A stretch of DNA of 64,000 nt from Bedellia somnulentella. Taxonomy: Eukaryota > Arthropoda > Insecta > Lepidoptera > Bedelliidae. Position 1 is the stretch's first letter. Each line of letters begins with the position of its first letter. The position numbers and the translations under genes are program-made. The stretch lies in the NCBI GenBank assembly GCA_963576735.1, contig OY755175.1:5348401-5412400 (forward strand), read 5' to 3'. The notes under the pieces were generated by a model. It was not told the origin of the DNA. It did no database searches and saw only the letters and a program-made list of their open reading frames with translations. This document shows positions 12,336 through 23,600 of this stretch, piece after piece.

Positions 12336-12582
12336 CATACATACATATACTCACGGCTATAAATCCCTAGAAGGGGCAGCCAGAGCTAAGGAATCAGAAA
12401 TTCCTCAGCCACTTTTGGAAGTTGTGTGGGGAAAAGATGGTGAAATAAAGGTTGTTGGTGATGGGTCTCCAACCGCATCGCCCAAAAATTCCTCAAAAGC
12501 CCCAAAACCGTTGGTCGCCTCTTACGTACACCCACCGGAAGAAATGGGGTTGTGCTATTTTAAGCCGACACTACACAGCTAG
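12336..12582 (-). mobile_element. SINE-A copy with 9-bp duplication
   Basis: Full-length, ending ACACTACACAGC on the right. AAAATTATA occurs at 12327-12335 and 12583-12591. Confidence 0.88.
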
Positions 12583-13430
12583 AAAATTATAACCTAACAA
12601 AATAACAATAGCACAAAATGCATTCATGAAATTATTAATACGTAGTAAAGATAACAATTAAGTATTATGAAGTGTGAGTTACAGCATTTAATTATTCAAC
12701 TTTATGCCATCAGTTACATTACCGAACGCAATAGCTACGCTTCGATGACTGCACTTAATGAATAGATTTTGAATATTTCGATTTGATTATTGCACTGGAT
12801 GATATTACTTTTTAAACTCATTTTCATTTGTATTCATTGATCTTGTAAATTTGTTTGATTTACTGCTCTAATAAATGTTTTATGAATGGTATTTATATCA
12901 CTTATAATATTCATTAGCTAATACCCATTAATAAGCATTAATTTATTCACCATTAGGCCAGAAAGAGACTTTCTATTTCCAGTTTGTATAATCATCAACC
13001 CATAAAAAAGACATATAATGCCCTGTTAGGCTTCACTATTCAGACACATGCAATTTATTTATTTTTTAAAAAATATCATAATTCGTCTATTTTTTGGCTA
13101 ATAACTGGTCAAAAAGGATATTAACCAAAGGAGGTCTTTAGTAGGAATAAAACAAAGCTACATATATATACAAATACTCACGGCTATAAATCCCTAGAAG
13201 GGGTAGCCAGACCTTCAGAATACGATATTTTCCAGCAATTTTTGGAAGTCGAGTGAGAAAAATATTGAAGTATAAAATTTGTTGGTGATGGGTCTCCAAC
13301 AGCATCGCTTAGCAATAACTTAAAAAGCCTCAATACCTTTACACCCTTGACATATTTGCGTTAGTCGTCTCTTATGACCATGAGTAGAAATTCATAAATA
13401 AAAGATGTTATTAAAGGAAAGAAAAATTTC

Positions 13431-13503
13431 GACACTGGCGGGGTTCGAACCCGCGACCTTCGGGTATACGCCCCCGTCGCTCTGCCAACTGAGCTACAGT
13501 GTC
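13431..13503 (-). pseudogene. tRNA-like sequence, first direct unit
   Basis: Minus-strand copy with intact acceptor, D and TpsiC arms and the same irregular anticodon arm. Confidence 0.65.
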
Positions 13504-13752
13504 AGTTGGCATCCAGCGCGAAATTTCTCTATCCTTTGTTTCTTTTTTTTTTTTTACACGTTCAAGTAGTGTTTGCGATTCCTACCTCCGAATTTTAACT
13601 AATTCGGACGGCCACTTGTCTACCTTTTCAGATAGAATGCAAATGTTGGAAACGCCTAACTATCACATAATTTAATGTTTTTTAACATGAATTCCTCATG
13701 TGGGGATTATTACTCATAAATAAAAGATGTTATTAAAGGAAAGAAAAATTTC

Positions 13753-13825
13753 GACACTGGCGGGGTTCGAACCCGCGACCTTCGGGTATACGCCCCCGTC
13801 GCTCTGCCAACTGAGCTACAGTGTC
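13753..13825 (-). pseudogene. tRNA-like sequence, second direct unit
   Basis: Same sequence as the unit 322 bp to the left and near-identical to 14270-14342, with CCCGAAGG where that copy has CCCGCAGG. Confidence 0.65.
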
Positions 13826-14269
13826 AGTTGGCATCCAGCGCGAAATTTCTCTATCCTTTGTTTCTTTTTTTTTTTTTACACGTTCAAGTAGTGTTTGCGA
13901 TTCCTACCTCCGAATTTTAACTAATTCGGACGGCCACTTGTCTACCTTTTCAGATAGAATGCAAATGTTGGAAACGCCTAACTATCACATAATTTAATGT
14001 TTTTTAACATGAATTCCTCATGTGGGTGTTTCTTTCCTTTAATAACATCTTTTATTTATGAGTAATAATCCCCACATGAGGAATTCATGTTAAAAAACAT
14101 TAAATTATGTGATAGTTAGGCGTTTCCAACATTTGCATTCTATCTGAAAAGGTAGACAAGTGGCCGTCCGAATTAGTTAAAATTCGGAGGTAGGAATCGC
14201 AAACACTACTTGAACGTGTAAAAAAAAAAAGAAACAAAGGATAGAGAAATTTCGCGCTGGATGCCAACT

Positions 14270-14342
14270 GACACTGTAGCTCAGTTGGCAGAGCGACGGG
14301 GGCGTATACCCGCAGGTCGCGGGTTCGAACCCCGCCAGTGTC
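14270..14342 (+). pseudogene. tRNA-like sequence in the inverted unit
   Basis: 73 nt with a perfect 7-bp acceptor stem (GACACTG/CAGTGTC), D stem GCTC/GAGC and TpsiC arm GCGGGTTCGAACCCCGC, hence good pol III A and B boxes. The anticodon arm pairs only as CGGG/CCCG around the 8-base loop GGCGTATA, so no standard anticodon can be assigned. It is repeat-borne, so probably not a working tRNA. Confidence 0.65.
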
Positions 14343-14764
14343 GAAATTTTTCTTTCCTTTAATAACATCTTTTATTTATGAGTAATAATCCCCACATGAG
14401 GAATTCATGTTAAAAAACATTAAATTATGAGTAGAAATGTTGTAGTGCTATTTGAGCCGACACTACACAGCTAAACAAATCTAATTCCAGCATAAGCACT
14501 TCATTATGGTTTGATCGGAGTGCTTGGTCCTTTGCAATAAAATATCTTTGCAAATCTTTAAAAGTGTATTTCGATATTTTTTTATTCTGTCATAATAGAA
14601 AAAAATATATACTGACTACAACTACAGCCCATTGGGGTAGCCGTTAAATGTATTTAAGCTTAATATTATTCTTTACGTTTTTATTATGTTGGCGTAAAGT
14701 ATATTCTTCCCTTATTATGAATTATATTATGTATTCTTCTTATTATTATGTGTAACATCTTATT

Positions 14765-15009
14765 ATGCTGTGTAGTGTCGGCTTAGAATAGCACTACCCC
14801 ATTTCTTCCGGTGGGTGTACGTAAGAGGCGACCAAAGGTATTGGGGCTTTTAAGGGATTTTTGGGCGATGCGGTTGGAGACCCATCACCAACAACCTTTA
14901 TTTTTACCATCTTTTCCCCACTCACATTTCCAATGGTGGCTGAGGAATTAATGATTCCTTAGGTCTGGCTATCCCTTGTAAGGATTTACAGCCGTGAGTA
15001 TATGTATGT
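14765..15009 (+). mobile_element. SINE-A copy with 8-bp duplication
   Basis: Full-length sense copy. ATCTTATT flanks it at 14757-14764 and 15010-15017. Confidence 0.88.
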
Positions 15010-15112
15010 ATCTTATTCCCGTTGATGTTTTCAAAGCTGGCTTGCTCGAAGGGTATGAAAATGATATTTTGGTTATGTCATTTACAACATCACACTGATA
15101 ACTATATAGTTA

Positions 15113-15358
15113 CATACATACATATACTAATGGCCATAAATCCCAAAAAGGGGTAGCCAGGCGTTCAGAGCTAAAAACTCTTCAGCCACATTTGGAAGTT
15201 AATAGGGGACAAGATGGTAGAAATAAAGTGCCGTTGGTTATGGGTCTCATACTGCATCGCCAAAAAACCACTTAAAAAGTCCCATACTCAAAAAGGGCGG
15301 CTAATCGCCACCCGTGAGTAGAAAAGGGTAGTGATATTCTTAGACGGCACTACACGGC
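15113..15358 (-). mobile_element. SINE-A copy
   Basis: ACATACATACATATACTAAT on the left through GGCACTACACGGC on the right; subtype with CCAAAAAGGGGTAGCC. Confidence 0.85.
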
Positions 15359-15730
15359 AGTAAGCACGTAAGTTAGCTGATATCTCTTCATAAAATAATA
15401 GTTACTCTTTTATTTATTGATGTAAATGGTAGAGTACTAATCTAAGTGACTCTTGTTAATAAAGTCAACTATATAGATGTGTTGGCATTGACATTATTAA
15501 TACTACTAATGTCAATCGAGTTCCATATATTGACCATAGTACGTATGTTGTTAAAACTTCATTACTAGAGCTAACCTAGTAGTAATTTCTACGGCAACTG
15601 AACGGGTTGTACAACAAGTTTTGCTCATACAAAAACTAGTTCGTTGTACCCTGTTATGTAACGCGGCTGGTTGGTTTAAAAATAGTATTTAAGTATCACC
15701 TTGTTATATCAATTATAGTACTTATATATA

Positions 15731-16050
15731 GTGTAATCTTGATAGTTCAGTGGGGAGACTATCGCTTCGAATGCAGTAAAGATGAGTTCAAATTTTATGT
15801 CGTTCCGTCACCAAAGTGTTTTTTTAAGTCAGATGCGTGGTTATTTGTCAACGTTATTAACTGCAAGGGTAACACTTATAGCTTACTTTGCTGAAGTCAT
15901 GTGACAGAGTATTGGAGGAAGTACCAATAGGCCTGCCACATTCACATGCATTCATGCGATCAAAATGTGGGTGCTCTAACCAACAGGTGGCAAAAATGAC
16001 TCTTAAGGTTAAGAAGTATAAGTTCCTCTTCATCCCTTCGAGTAAATACT
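15731..16050 (+). mobile_element. Old, diverged SINE-C relative
   Basis: TTGATAGTTCAGTGGGG, AAGTCATGTGACAGAGTATT, ATAGGCCTGCCACATTCA and AATGTGGGTGCTCTAACC follow the SINE-C order with many changes. Confidence 0.6.
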
Positions 16051-16174
16051 GCACCAACTTTGAGTTAGACGAGAAACTCAAATATTGAAAGAACATACAT
16101 AATTAAGATTCCGACTAAAACTTAAAACTCTAGATCCCTTAACCTCCTCTTGCATCACATATAAGAAAACATAC

Positions 16175-16433
16175 ATACATACATACATATACTCACGGCT
16201 ATAAATCCCTTAACGGGGTAGCCAGAGCTTTGGAATGAAAAATTCCTCAGCAACTTTTGGGAGTTGATTGGGGAAAAGATGGTTGTAATAAATGTTTTTG
16301 GTGACGGGTCTCCAACCACATCGCCCAAAAATCACTTAATAAGCCCCTATACCCTTAGTCACCTCTTACGATCACCCACGGGTAGAAATTGGATAGTGTT
16401 ATTCTAAGCCGACACTACACGGCAATACAATAT
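16175..16433 (-). mobile_element. SINE-A copy with 16-bp target-site duplication
   Basis: Full-length copy. The ACAT tail is at the left, then CTCACGGCTATAAATCCC; the 5' end GACACTACACGGC is at the right. ATATAAGAAAACATAC occurs at 16159-16174 and 16434-16449, the longest duplication seen for the family here. Confidence 0.92.
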
Positions 16434-16723
16434 ATATAAGAAAACATACTGGGGTGATTACCAACTTACTGTTTAGAAATTATGGTCATGGTTAAATATC
16501 GTTATACATATCAAAGTAATTTTTATTCATGAATAGACCGAAATTTGACCTCAGATCTGAAACTAATATTGCCAAACTCAAACAATCCGCAATACATACA
16601 TCTAATCAAACCACGAAATGTGTTTTATTCAATCAATAGATTGTGTATTCGCAACACTGGAACTAAATTGAGTTAGTATTCATATCAGAAACCAACCGCA
16701 ACTGTGTTTACATTGCTTAATAA

Positions 16724-17455
16724 TGTGAGTAAAAAATCAATGCAATTATTTAACTCGTTGTTCGCTTTTATTCTGCCGATGAAAATTTAATTGGAAATGA
16801 AGCCATTTAATTATTCACTGGAACGCACTGACCTAAACAAATTTCATGATTGAAAAATTCAATTTTCCCTCCGTGCTGAATGATTATTCCAGAAAATGTT
16901 ATTGTAGTAGTGGAAAATTTTAAACATTTGTATGTTGAAGTGCATTGTAATTTAAACGATTCTTTGTTCGATTTCACGGTTTTTTCTCTCTGATTATTAG
17001 GAAATTTGTATTTTCAAACCAACTTTCATATACTTACGGTTAATATCCAAAAACGGGGTAACCACGGCTTTGGGATCGGGTTAGCTTTAACTCCATCTCT
17101 CTTATGAAATTCGTCTCGGAATCCTAAGTTGTTTTACATTATTCTTGTTGAACAATGTGTTCGAAAACCGATGACTCAATAAGATTCTTGTTTATTAAAG
17201 TGAGTAAAAAATCAATGCAATTATCTTACTCGTACTTTGCTTTTATTTTGCCAATGAAAATATAATTGGAAATAAAGCTATTTAATTTAGCACTGGAACT
17301 CACCGACCTAAACAAATTTCTGCATTGCTGGATGGTTAATTCCAGAAAATATTATTGTAGTCTACCGTTTGTTAGTTTTGAAATTTTAAACAGTTGTTAT
17401 TTTGTTCTGCATTGTATTTTAATCAATTCTCCCTGTTTGAAGTGATAATAAGGTA
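16724..17455. repeat. Diverged local direct duplication just upstream of exon 1
   Basis: Two segments of about 260 bp, roughly 16724-16985 and 17198-17455, align over most of their length at an offset near 475 bp. Shared landmarks are GTGAGTAAAAAATCAATGCA, CTAAACAAATTT and TTCCAGAAAAT, each followed by TTATTGTAGT. Between them lies a SINE-A fragment (about 17028-17075). The second copy runs to within 30 bp of the exon 1 acceptor, so it may hold promoter or leader sequence; that is inference. Confidence 0.75.
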
Positions 17456-17482
17456 TGATGAATATGTTGGTTATATTCGCAG

Positions 17483-17631
17483 TGACAAGAAGATGCCGAC
17501 CCCAGAATGCAACGTAGAGCTGGACCTGGCCGAGCCACCACCAGAGCTGGTGGAGTATGCCCGGGAGCACTGCGGAGAGGACCCCTTCACGCGCCTGCAG
17601 GCCATCTATGAGCTTCGTGATTTGATCTATG
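17483..17631 (+). CDS. CRAL-TRIO gene exon 1 (first recognised coding exon)
   Basis: It follows the acceptor TTATATTCGCAG and ends at the donor G|GTAGGT. Coding from the ATG at 17493 gives residues 1-46 plus the first base of codon 47. The ten bases before the ATG are either leader or coding continuation from an unseen upstream exon. It is distinctly GC-rich against the AT-rich flanks. Confidence 0.88.
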
Positions 17632-20600
17632 GTAGGTACAGTTACTAATGGGTTACAAAAAGATTCTTAAAGTATGCCGTGTTCCAGCTTATAATGTCAC
17701 TACCCCTTTCTACCCATGGGTGTCGTAAGAGGCAACTAAGGATGTGGGTATTCTTGTACAAACCTCCTCCATCCATAATCTAAGACAAAAATTCCATACT
17801 TTCTATCATATCACTGCAAGATCTTATACATATTAATATTTTCAGAACGTGGAGAATGTGACCCTCATCGAATGGATGACGATTTCCTTGTCAGGTTCCT
17901 CAGAGCAAGAAACTTCATACCCGCTAGAGCACACCGACTGGTAAGTTATTAGTTAATATCTTAGCTTATACTTAGGGTACTAGCAAATTGTAATAAGCGT
18001 AGTTAGTTTTCAGAATGACGTATTTTACCATTTATAGTTTCCTGCCTTTTAGTGCCGGCTTAGAATGTCACTACCCCTTTTTACTCACGGGTGTCGTAAG
18101 AGGGTATGGGGCTTTTGTAAGTGGCTGTTGGCCGATATAGTAGGAGACCTATCACCAACGATCATTTGTTTTTACCATCTTATCCCCCATCAACTTCTAA
18201 GTGTGGCTGAGAAGATTCTAGCTCTAAATAAATAAATAATAATTTCATAAAAGACCATGCCGTTTGTAACGTCAATAAATTGATCCTATTTTTTTTTTAA
18301 TGGTAGTTTTGTCTGTGATTATTCGATTACTGGTTTCAGAGCTGAGATTGAATAATGAGTGAAAATGTAACCACGAAAAAAGAATGTCGTTAGTATGAAC
18401 ATCATAAGTGTCTGTAAAATCTTTCATCAAACATGCGAAGTCATTCCGTAGCTCAAACTTAAATGCAATAGTATGAAATGATAAGAACTGGGAAACAGCA
18501 CTTGAGACCAAATTAATCATATAGATCTTTATATCCCTTGCATTGGTGTTACATCCTTCCCACGCGATCACTCGTTAACGTAAATTTCACTTCCTTCTCT
18601 AAGCCACTACGAAAGCGAGGATTTAGGTGTAAGTATATGTAAACGTTATAACTCCTTTTGGCGATGAATATACTCGCAATATTGGGCGATCCAATATATT
18701 AATTAATTTCACTCATGTTAAAGTTATGCATACATATACTCACGGCTATAAATCCCAGGAAGGGGTAGCCAGAGCTAAAGAATTAGAAATTACTCAGCCA
18801 CTTTTGGAAATTTGAGTGCGGAAAAGATAGTAAAAATAAAGGTTATTGGTGATGGGTCTCCAACCGCATCGCCAAAATTATGATTTAAATAAATTAAAGC
18901 TACAAAGTTCCACGATGTAATTAATAAAATTTAATGAGACAAGACAAACACATGCATAGATGTTTTTTAAGTTAATTTTAGTACCTTGTAAACTAGTCTT
19001 ATACCTGATTATTATGCTCGGGCAAACATACAAACATAATATTCACGGCTATAAATCCCTTAAAAGGGTAGCCAGAGCACATCAGCCACTGTTGGAAGTT
19101 AAGTAATAAAAAGATTGTCAAATAAATGCTTTTGGTGATGGGTCTCCATCCGCATCGCACAAAAAACACTTCAAAAGCCCCGATACCCTTAGTTGGCTCT
19201 TGCGATCACCCATAGCAAGAAATGGCGTAGTACTATTCTATGCCGACACAACACAGCTCGTGCAAAACGAGTCACATATGTAGGTATGCAAAATATATAA
19301 AGAACGTGTGCATCTCGCTCGTAATATTTACATAGTTTTATACCCAACGTGGTAGATACTACGGAGAGCTCAACTATTTGGAGCGGATACCAAACGTAGT
19401 TCGGTACAAAAATTGCTACACGAATTCCGCCAAAACATACATACATATACTCACGGACATAAATCCCAAAAAGGGGTAGCCAGAGCTTTAGAGCAAAATC
19501 TCCTCAGCCCCATTCGGAAGTTGATCGGGGACAAGATGGTAGAAATAAAGTATCGATGGTGATGGCCCTCCAACCGCATCGCCCAAAAAACACTTATAAA
19601 AGCCCCATACCCTTCCCTTAGTCACCGCTACTTTAAAAAATACCCATACATACATACATATACTCACGGCTATAAATCCCTTAACGGGGTAACCAGAGCT
19701 TTGGAATGAGAAATTCCTCAGCCACTTTTGGAAGTTGATTGGACACTTTTGAAAAGATGGTAATAATTAATGTTTTTGGTGACGGGTCTCCAACCACATC
19801 GCCCAAAATTCACTTAAAAAGCCCCTGTACCCTTAGTCACCTCCTACGATCACCCACGGGTAGAAATGGGGTAGTGTTATTCTAAGCCGACACTACACGG
19901 CAACAAATACCCATATAAAAAAAAAGATGTCAATTAACCTTTGTAACTCGATTGACATCTATTTATTTCCATTTTTCAACAAAGTCAATTAGTATATACA
20001 ATTATTGAATACATATTGAAATTAATTTGTACAAGAAATTAATTTATAAGATTTTCCATTGATTTATTTATAATGAGTCGTCCTTGTTTACAGAAAGGAA
20101 ACTTTGTCGCTTATTGAATTAATATAATGGGACAATAATGGCTATGTAATAACAGTTTATAAACTATTTATCAATGAATAATTGAAGTCAATAAAGCACG
20201 TGGTATTGTGTTGCGCATATCCGTCAATAACTAACAAACAACTGTGATATTTTATTTATTTTATGACTACTTACTTATGATACATAAGGATTGAATTATA
20301 GATACGAGAGGAAAAGTTCATTAAAATCTGCGCCTAACCATATTGAAACTTCGTTTTGCCAAAAACGTATCATGAAACACACATTCCTGTGGATGGTCGT
20401 AATTGGCGACATATGGAATTGGGGCTATTTATCTGTTTTTTGGGCGATGAGTTTGTAGACTCGCCTATAACCTATATTTTACTATCTTTTCCCCCATTCA
20501 GGTTACGCATCTAAGGAATTTCAAATTCCAGAGCTCTGGCTATCGTTTCTAGAAATTTATAGCTGTCAGTATATGAATGCAGTATACATACATACATATA

Positions 20601-23600
20601 TTCACTACCATAAATTTCAAAAATGGGTAGCCAGAGCTTTAGAGCTAGAAACTCCTCAGCTACATTTGGAAGTTGTTAGGGGACAAAATGGTAGAAATAA
20701 AGTATCATTGGGGATTGGTCTCCAACTACATCACCCAAAAATAACTTAAAAAGCCCTATACCTTTAGTCACCTCCGTCCGTGGGTAGGAAGGGGTTCGGA
20801 CATTCTAACTCACCATTCTACACGGCAATGAATGCAGTATGTGTAATAAAAAAGAATCGTATTTCATTTAATTCAATATCCCATTATTCTATTGTAGCCT
20901 ATATAATCTCGGGTTGCGAAGGAACCATACAAACGTAATACAAAGTGCGTTCGAAGGTCCCACGTGGCTTTTCCCACACGCTGAATGTACTAATTAGCAA
21001 GTGTGCTGCAGTATTTATGGTTACAACATCAAATTAAACTGTGTTGCTTGTTTAGTAAATTGCATTTATACGATACGTGTTTGAATTTATGTCTTTAAAT
21101 CATACAAGGGTTAGTTAGAGATAATAAATAATTTCTTTGACTTTTACTACTAGTATTCAGTTATTACTAAATTATTTCTTAACCACTATAGGGAGTAAGC
21201 GAGAAGAAACAAAATAGTTTAAGTCACAAAACGCTTAGTGATCTTGTTTGAAATAAATATCACGTAATTACAATTATACGAGGGCTGCTATTTATGTATC
21301 CGGAATAAAAAAAAGAAACAAACATATATCAATTAATATGGTTTTATTGCTTCTCAAAATATTCGCCGCTCAGATCTATACACTTTTGCATGCGTTGAAA
21401 CCAATTTTCATAGCACTTTTTCCACTCAGACTGAGGTATCTCCAAAACGTGCATTTTGAACGCATCGACTGCCTCTTCGCGGCTCGAAAAACGTTGACCA
21501 CGTAATTTTTTCTTCACATTTGGAAATAAATAAAAATCATTGGGTGCCAAATCAGGGCTGTACGGCGGATGACCTGTCAATTCGATCTTTTGAGCTTCTA
21601 AAAACTGAGTTGTGACGGCCGACCTGTGACAGCTAGTATTGTCGTGATGCAGAATGATTCTACGTTGTCGGTTAGTCTTTCTTATTTGTTCAAAGACTTC
21701 CGGCAAACAAATGGTCGTATACCACTCCGAATTAACAGTTTTACGATTCTCTAAAGGCACTGTAGCTACATGGCCATTTATACCAAAAAAACAAGCGACC
21801 ATTTGCTTCAATGTGCTTTTTGCACGAATAACTTTTGTTGGGTTCGGCTCATCTTGGAACACCCACACCGTGGACTGCTGCTTAGTTTCGGGGTCGTAAG
21901 CGTAGATCCAAGATTCGTCACCTGTGTAGATATTATAAACAGCTTTTGACGCACCACGGTTGTATTTTTTTAACATTTCTTTGCACCAATCGACACGAGC
22001 CTGTTTTTGATCAATACTCAAGTTGTGCGGAATCCAACGGGAGCAAATTTTTTTTACAGCTAAATGTTCATGAAGTATCTTATGTATGCTCGTCATACTA
22101 ATGCCCAGAGATGCCTCTATCTCACGATATGTAACATGACGATCTTGAGTTATTAGTTCCCGGACAGCATCGATGTTTTGAGGTACAACGACCGTTTTAG
22201 GGCGACCTTCTTTAATTTCATCAGTAAGCTTAGATCGTCCACGATTAAACTCGCTAAACCAGTGATACACAGTGGTCTTTGAGGGTGCTTCATCCCCAAA
22301 AGTTGAAGTAAGCTGATCGATGCACTGTTTTTGAGTTAGACCACGCCGAAAATCGTAAAAAATCATGGCACGAAAATGTTCACGAGTTAAATCCATGGTG
22401 GTGAAGACACGCAATTTTCAAAATGACGCTACGATGTGAAAACAATTGACAGTCACATAAAAATAAATGTATTCTAAAGCTAAAGAGTTCTATTTTTAAA
22501 TGATGTAATTACTTTTTAAATTATTGTTCTGTAAGTGGCCAGTTCCGGATACATAAATAGCAGCCCTCGTATTTTTCATTTTGTCAAGTTAAAATAAAAA
22601 GCTCAGATAAAAAGTAGACCAGTTTTGAAAGATTGAGATCGTGTTGATGCTAAAGTACCAATTAAATATGAACATCTCTCCAGACAAAACTAAGGGATAT
22701 TTAAATGGAATCCTGTAGAAGTGGTTATTATTTAGAAGTTGCATAGCTTAAATCCCTAATCCCTAGGAATTTATAAGAACAATTATTGATAAAACTAAAA
22801 CATTTGAATGTATGGTTTTAAAGAACGATTGAATATTATTTTGATATATATTTTATTGAATATTATTGACGGCTTATATAACAAAAAACAAAATTATGTA
22901 GCAAAAAGGATGGTTATGAGTTTAACCGGTATGTATCAAAACGTTCGAATGTGTCTTCATCTATTTTATTATCGTTACTACCGTTTGAGTCATAATTAGT
23001 CATATCATAATACACATAAGTTATAATTAGACAAATGAGCAAAATAAGGCATCATATTTTTTCGCAAACTGTGGTATAAAAAGTAACGTAATTTATTATT
23101 TATTACTCTCAGTGAATACCCGGGCTCGTATGTCTTGAAAAGTCAGCTAGGAGAATTATTGACTTTTTAAACAAAGTTACGATAGTCATCCGAGCCCAGT
23201 TACTGAAAGTTGCTTAGTTCAAGTCATACGTTCACGTCGGGGTTTTTTGATTGAACTTATTTATTAAAATTATATTTTACGGATTATTATTATATACTAT
23301 GGATTGTTCAGAACTTATTTGCTTACTTATACTCGTGTCATTTATTCAAAGCGGAATACATGCTCAAGTTGTGTACGATCCTCAAAGCCGTCTTTAACCT
23401 AATGGGGGCTCTGGGCATATAAGGATAATGGGGCCCCTATGACTTTGTCAGAACACTATTTTGTCAGAATAAACAAAGAAAATAGGTTAGCAAGTTTCTA
23501 GATTCATTTTTCGATCTGGTCACTATCTTTCGTGCAGATCTTAACGATGTCTGTTGTCAAACTACAACTTCAGCCCGTTAACAATTCGAAAATTTACTTT

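Larger units (their letters stand above)
13392..14426. mobile_element. Tandem-plus-inverted insertion of a tRNA-like-containing repeat
   Basis: Two direct units repeat at exactly 322 bp (13392, 13714); then from about 14029 the unit appears in inverted orientation to 14426. Each unit holds one tRNA-like sequence (13431-13503 minus, 13753-13825 minus, 14270-14342 plus) and shared flanks (GGAAAGAAAAATTTC, TTCAAGTAGTGTTTGCGATT). Direct units look nearly identical; the inverted one has a shorter A run (11 instead of 13) and small changes. A 12-bp duplication encloses the whole block. Confidence 0.85.
13159..14481 (-). mobile_element. SINE-A copy split by the tRNA-like repeat insertion
   Basis: SINE-A parts are 13159-13391 and 14439-14481. 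ATGAGTAGAAAT is duplicated (13380-13391, 14427-14438) around the 1035-bp insertion at 13392-14426. Removing the insertion and one duplicate restores a continuous SINE-A ending GACACTACACAGC. Confidence 0.85.

Noticed and set aside
14177..14368. Minus-strand frame over the tRNA-like repeat (LAGFEPATCGYTPPSLCQLS)
   Set aside because: It is simply the complement of the tRNA-like sequence read as protein; a known false-positive pattern in gene prediction.
18272..18571. 99-codon minus-strand frame in intron 2
   Set aside because: AT-driven composition, no motif, no polyadenylation or splice logic; treated as chance.
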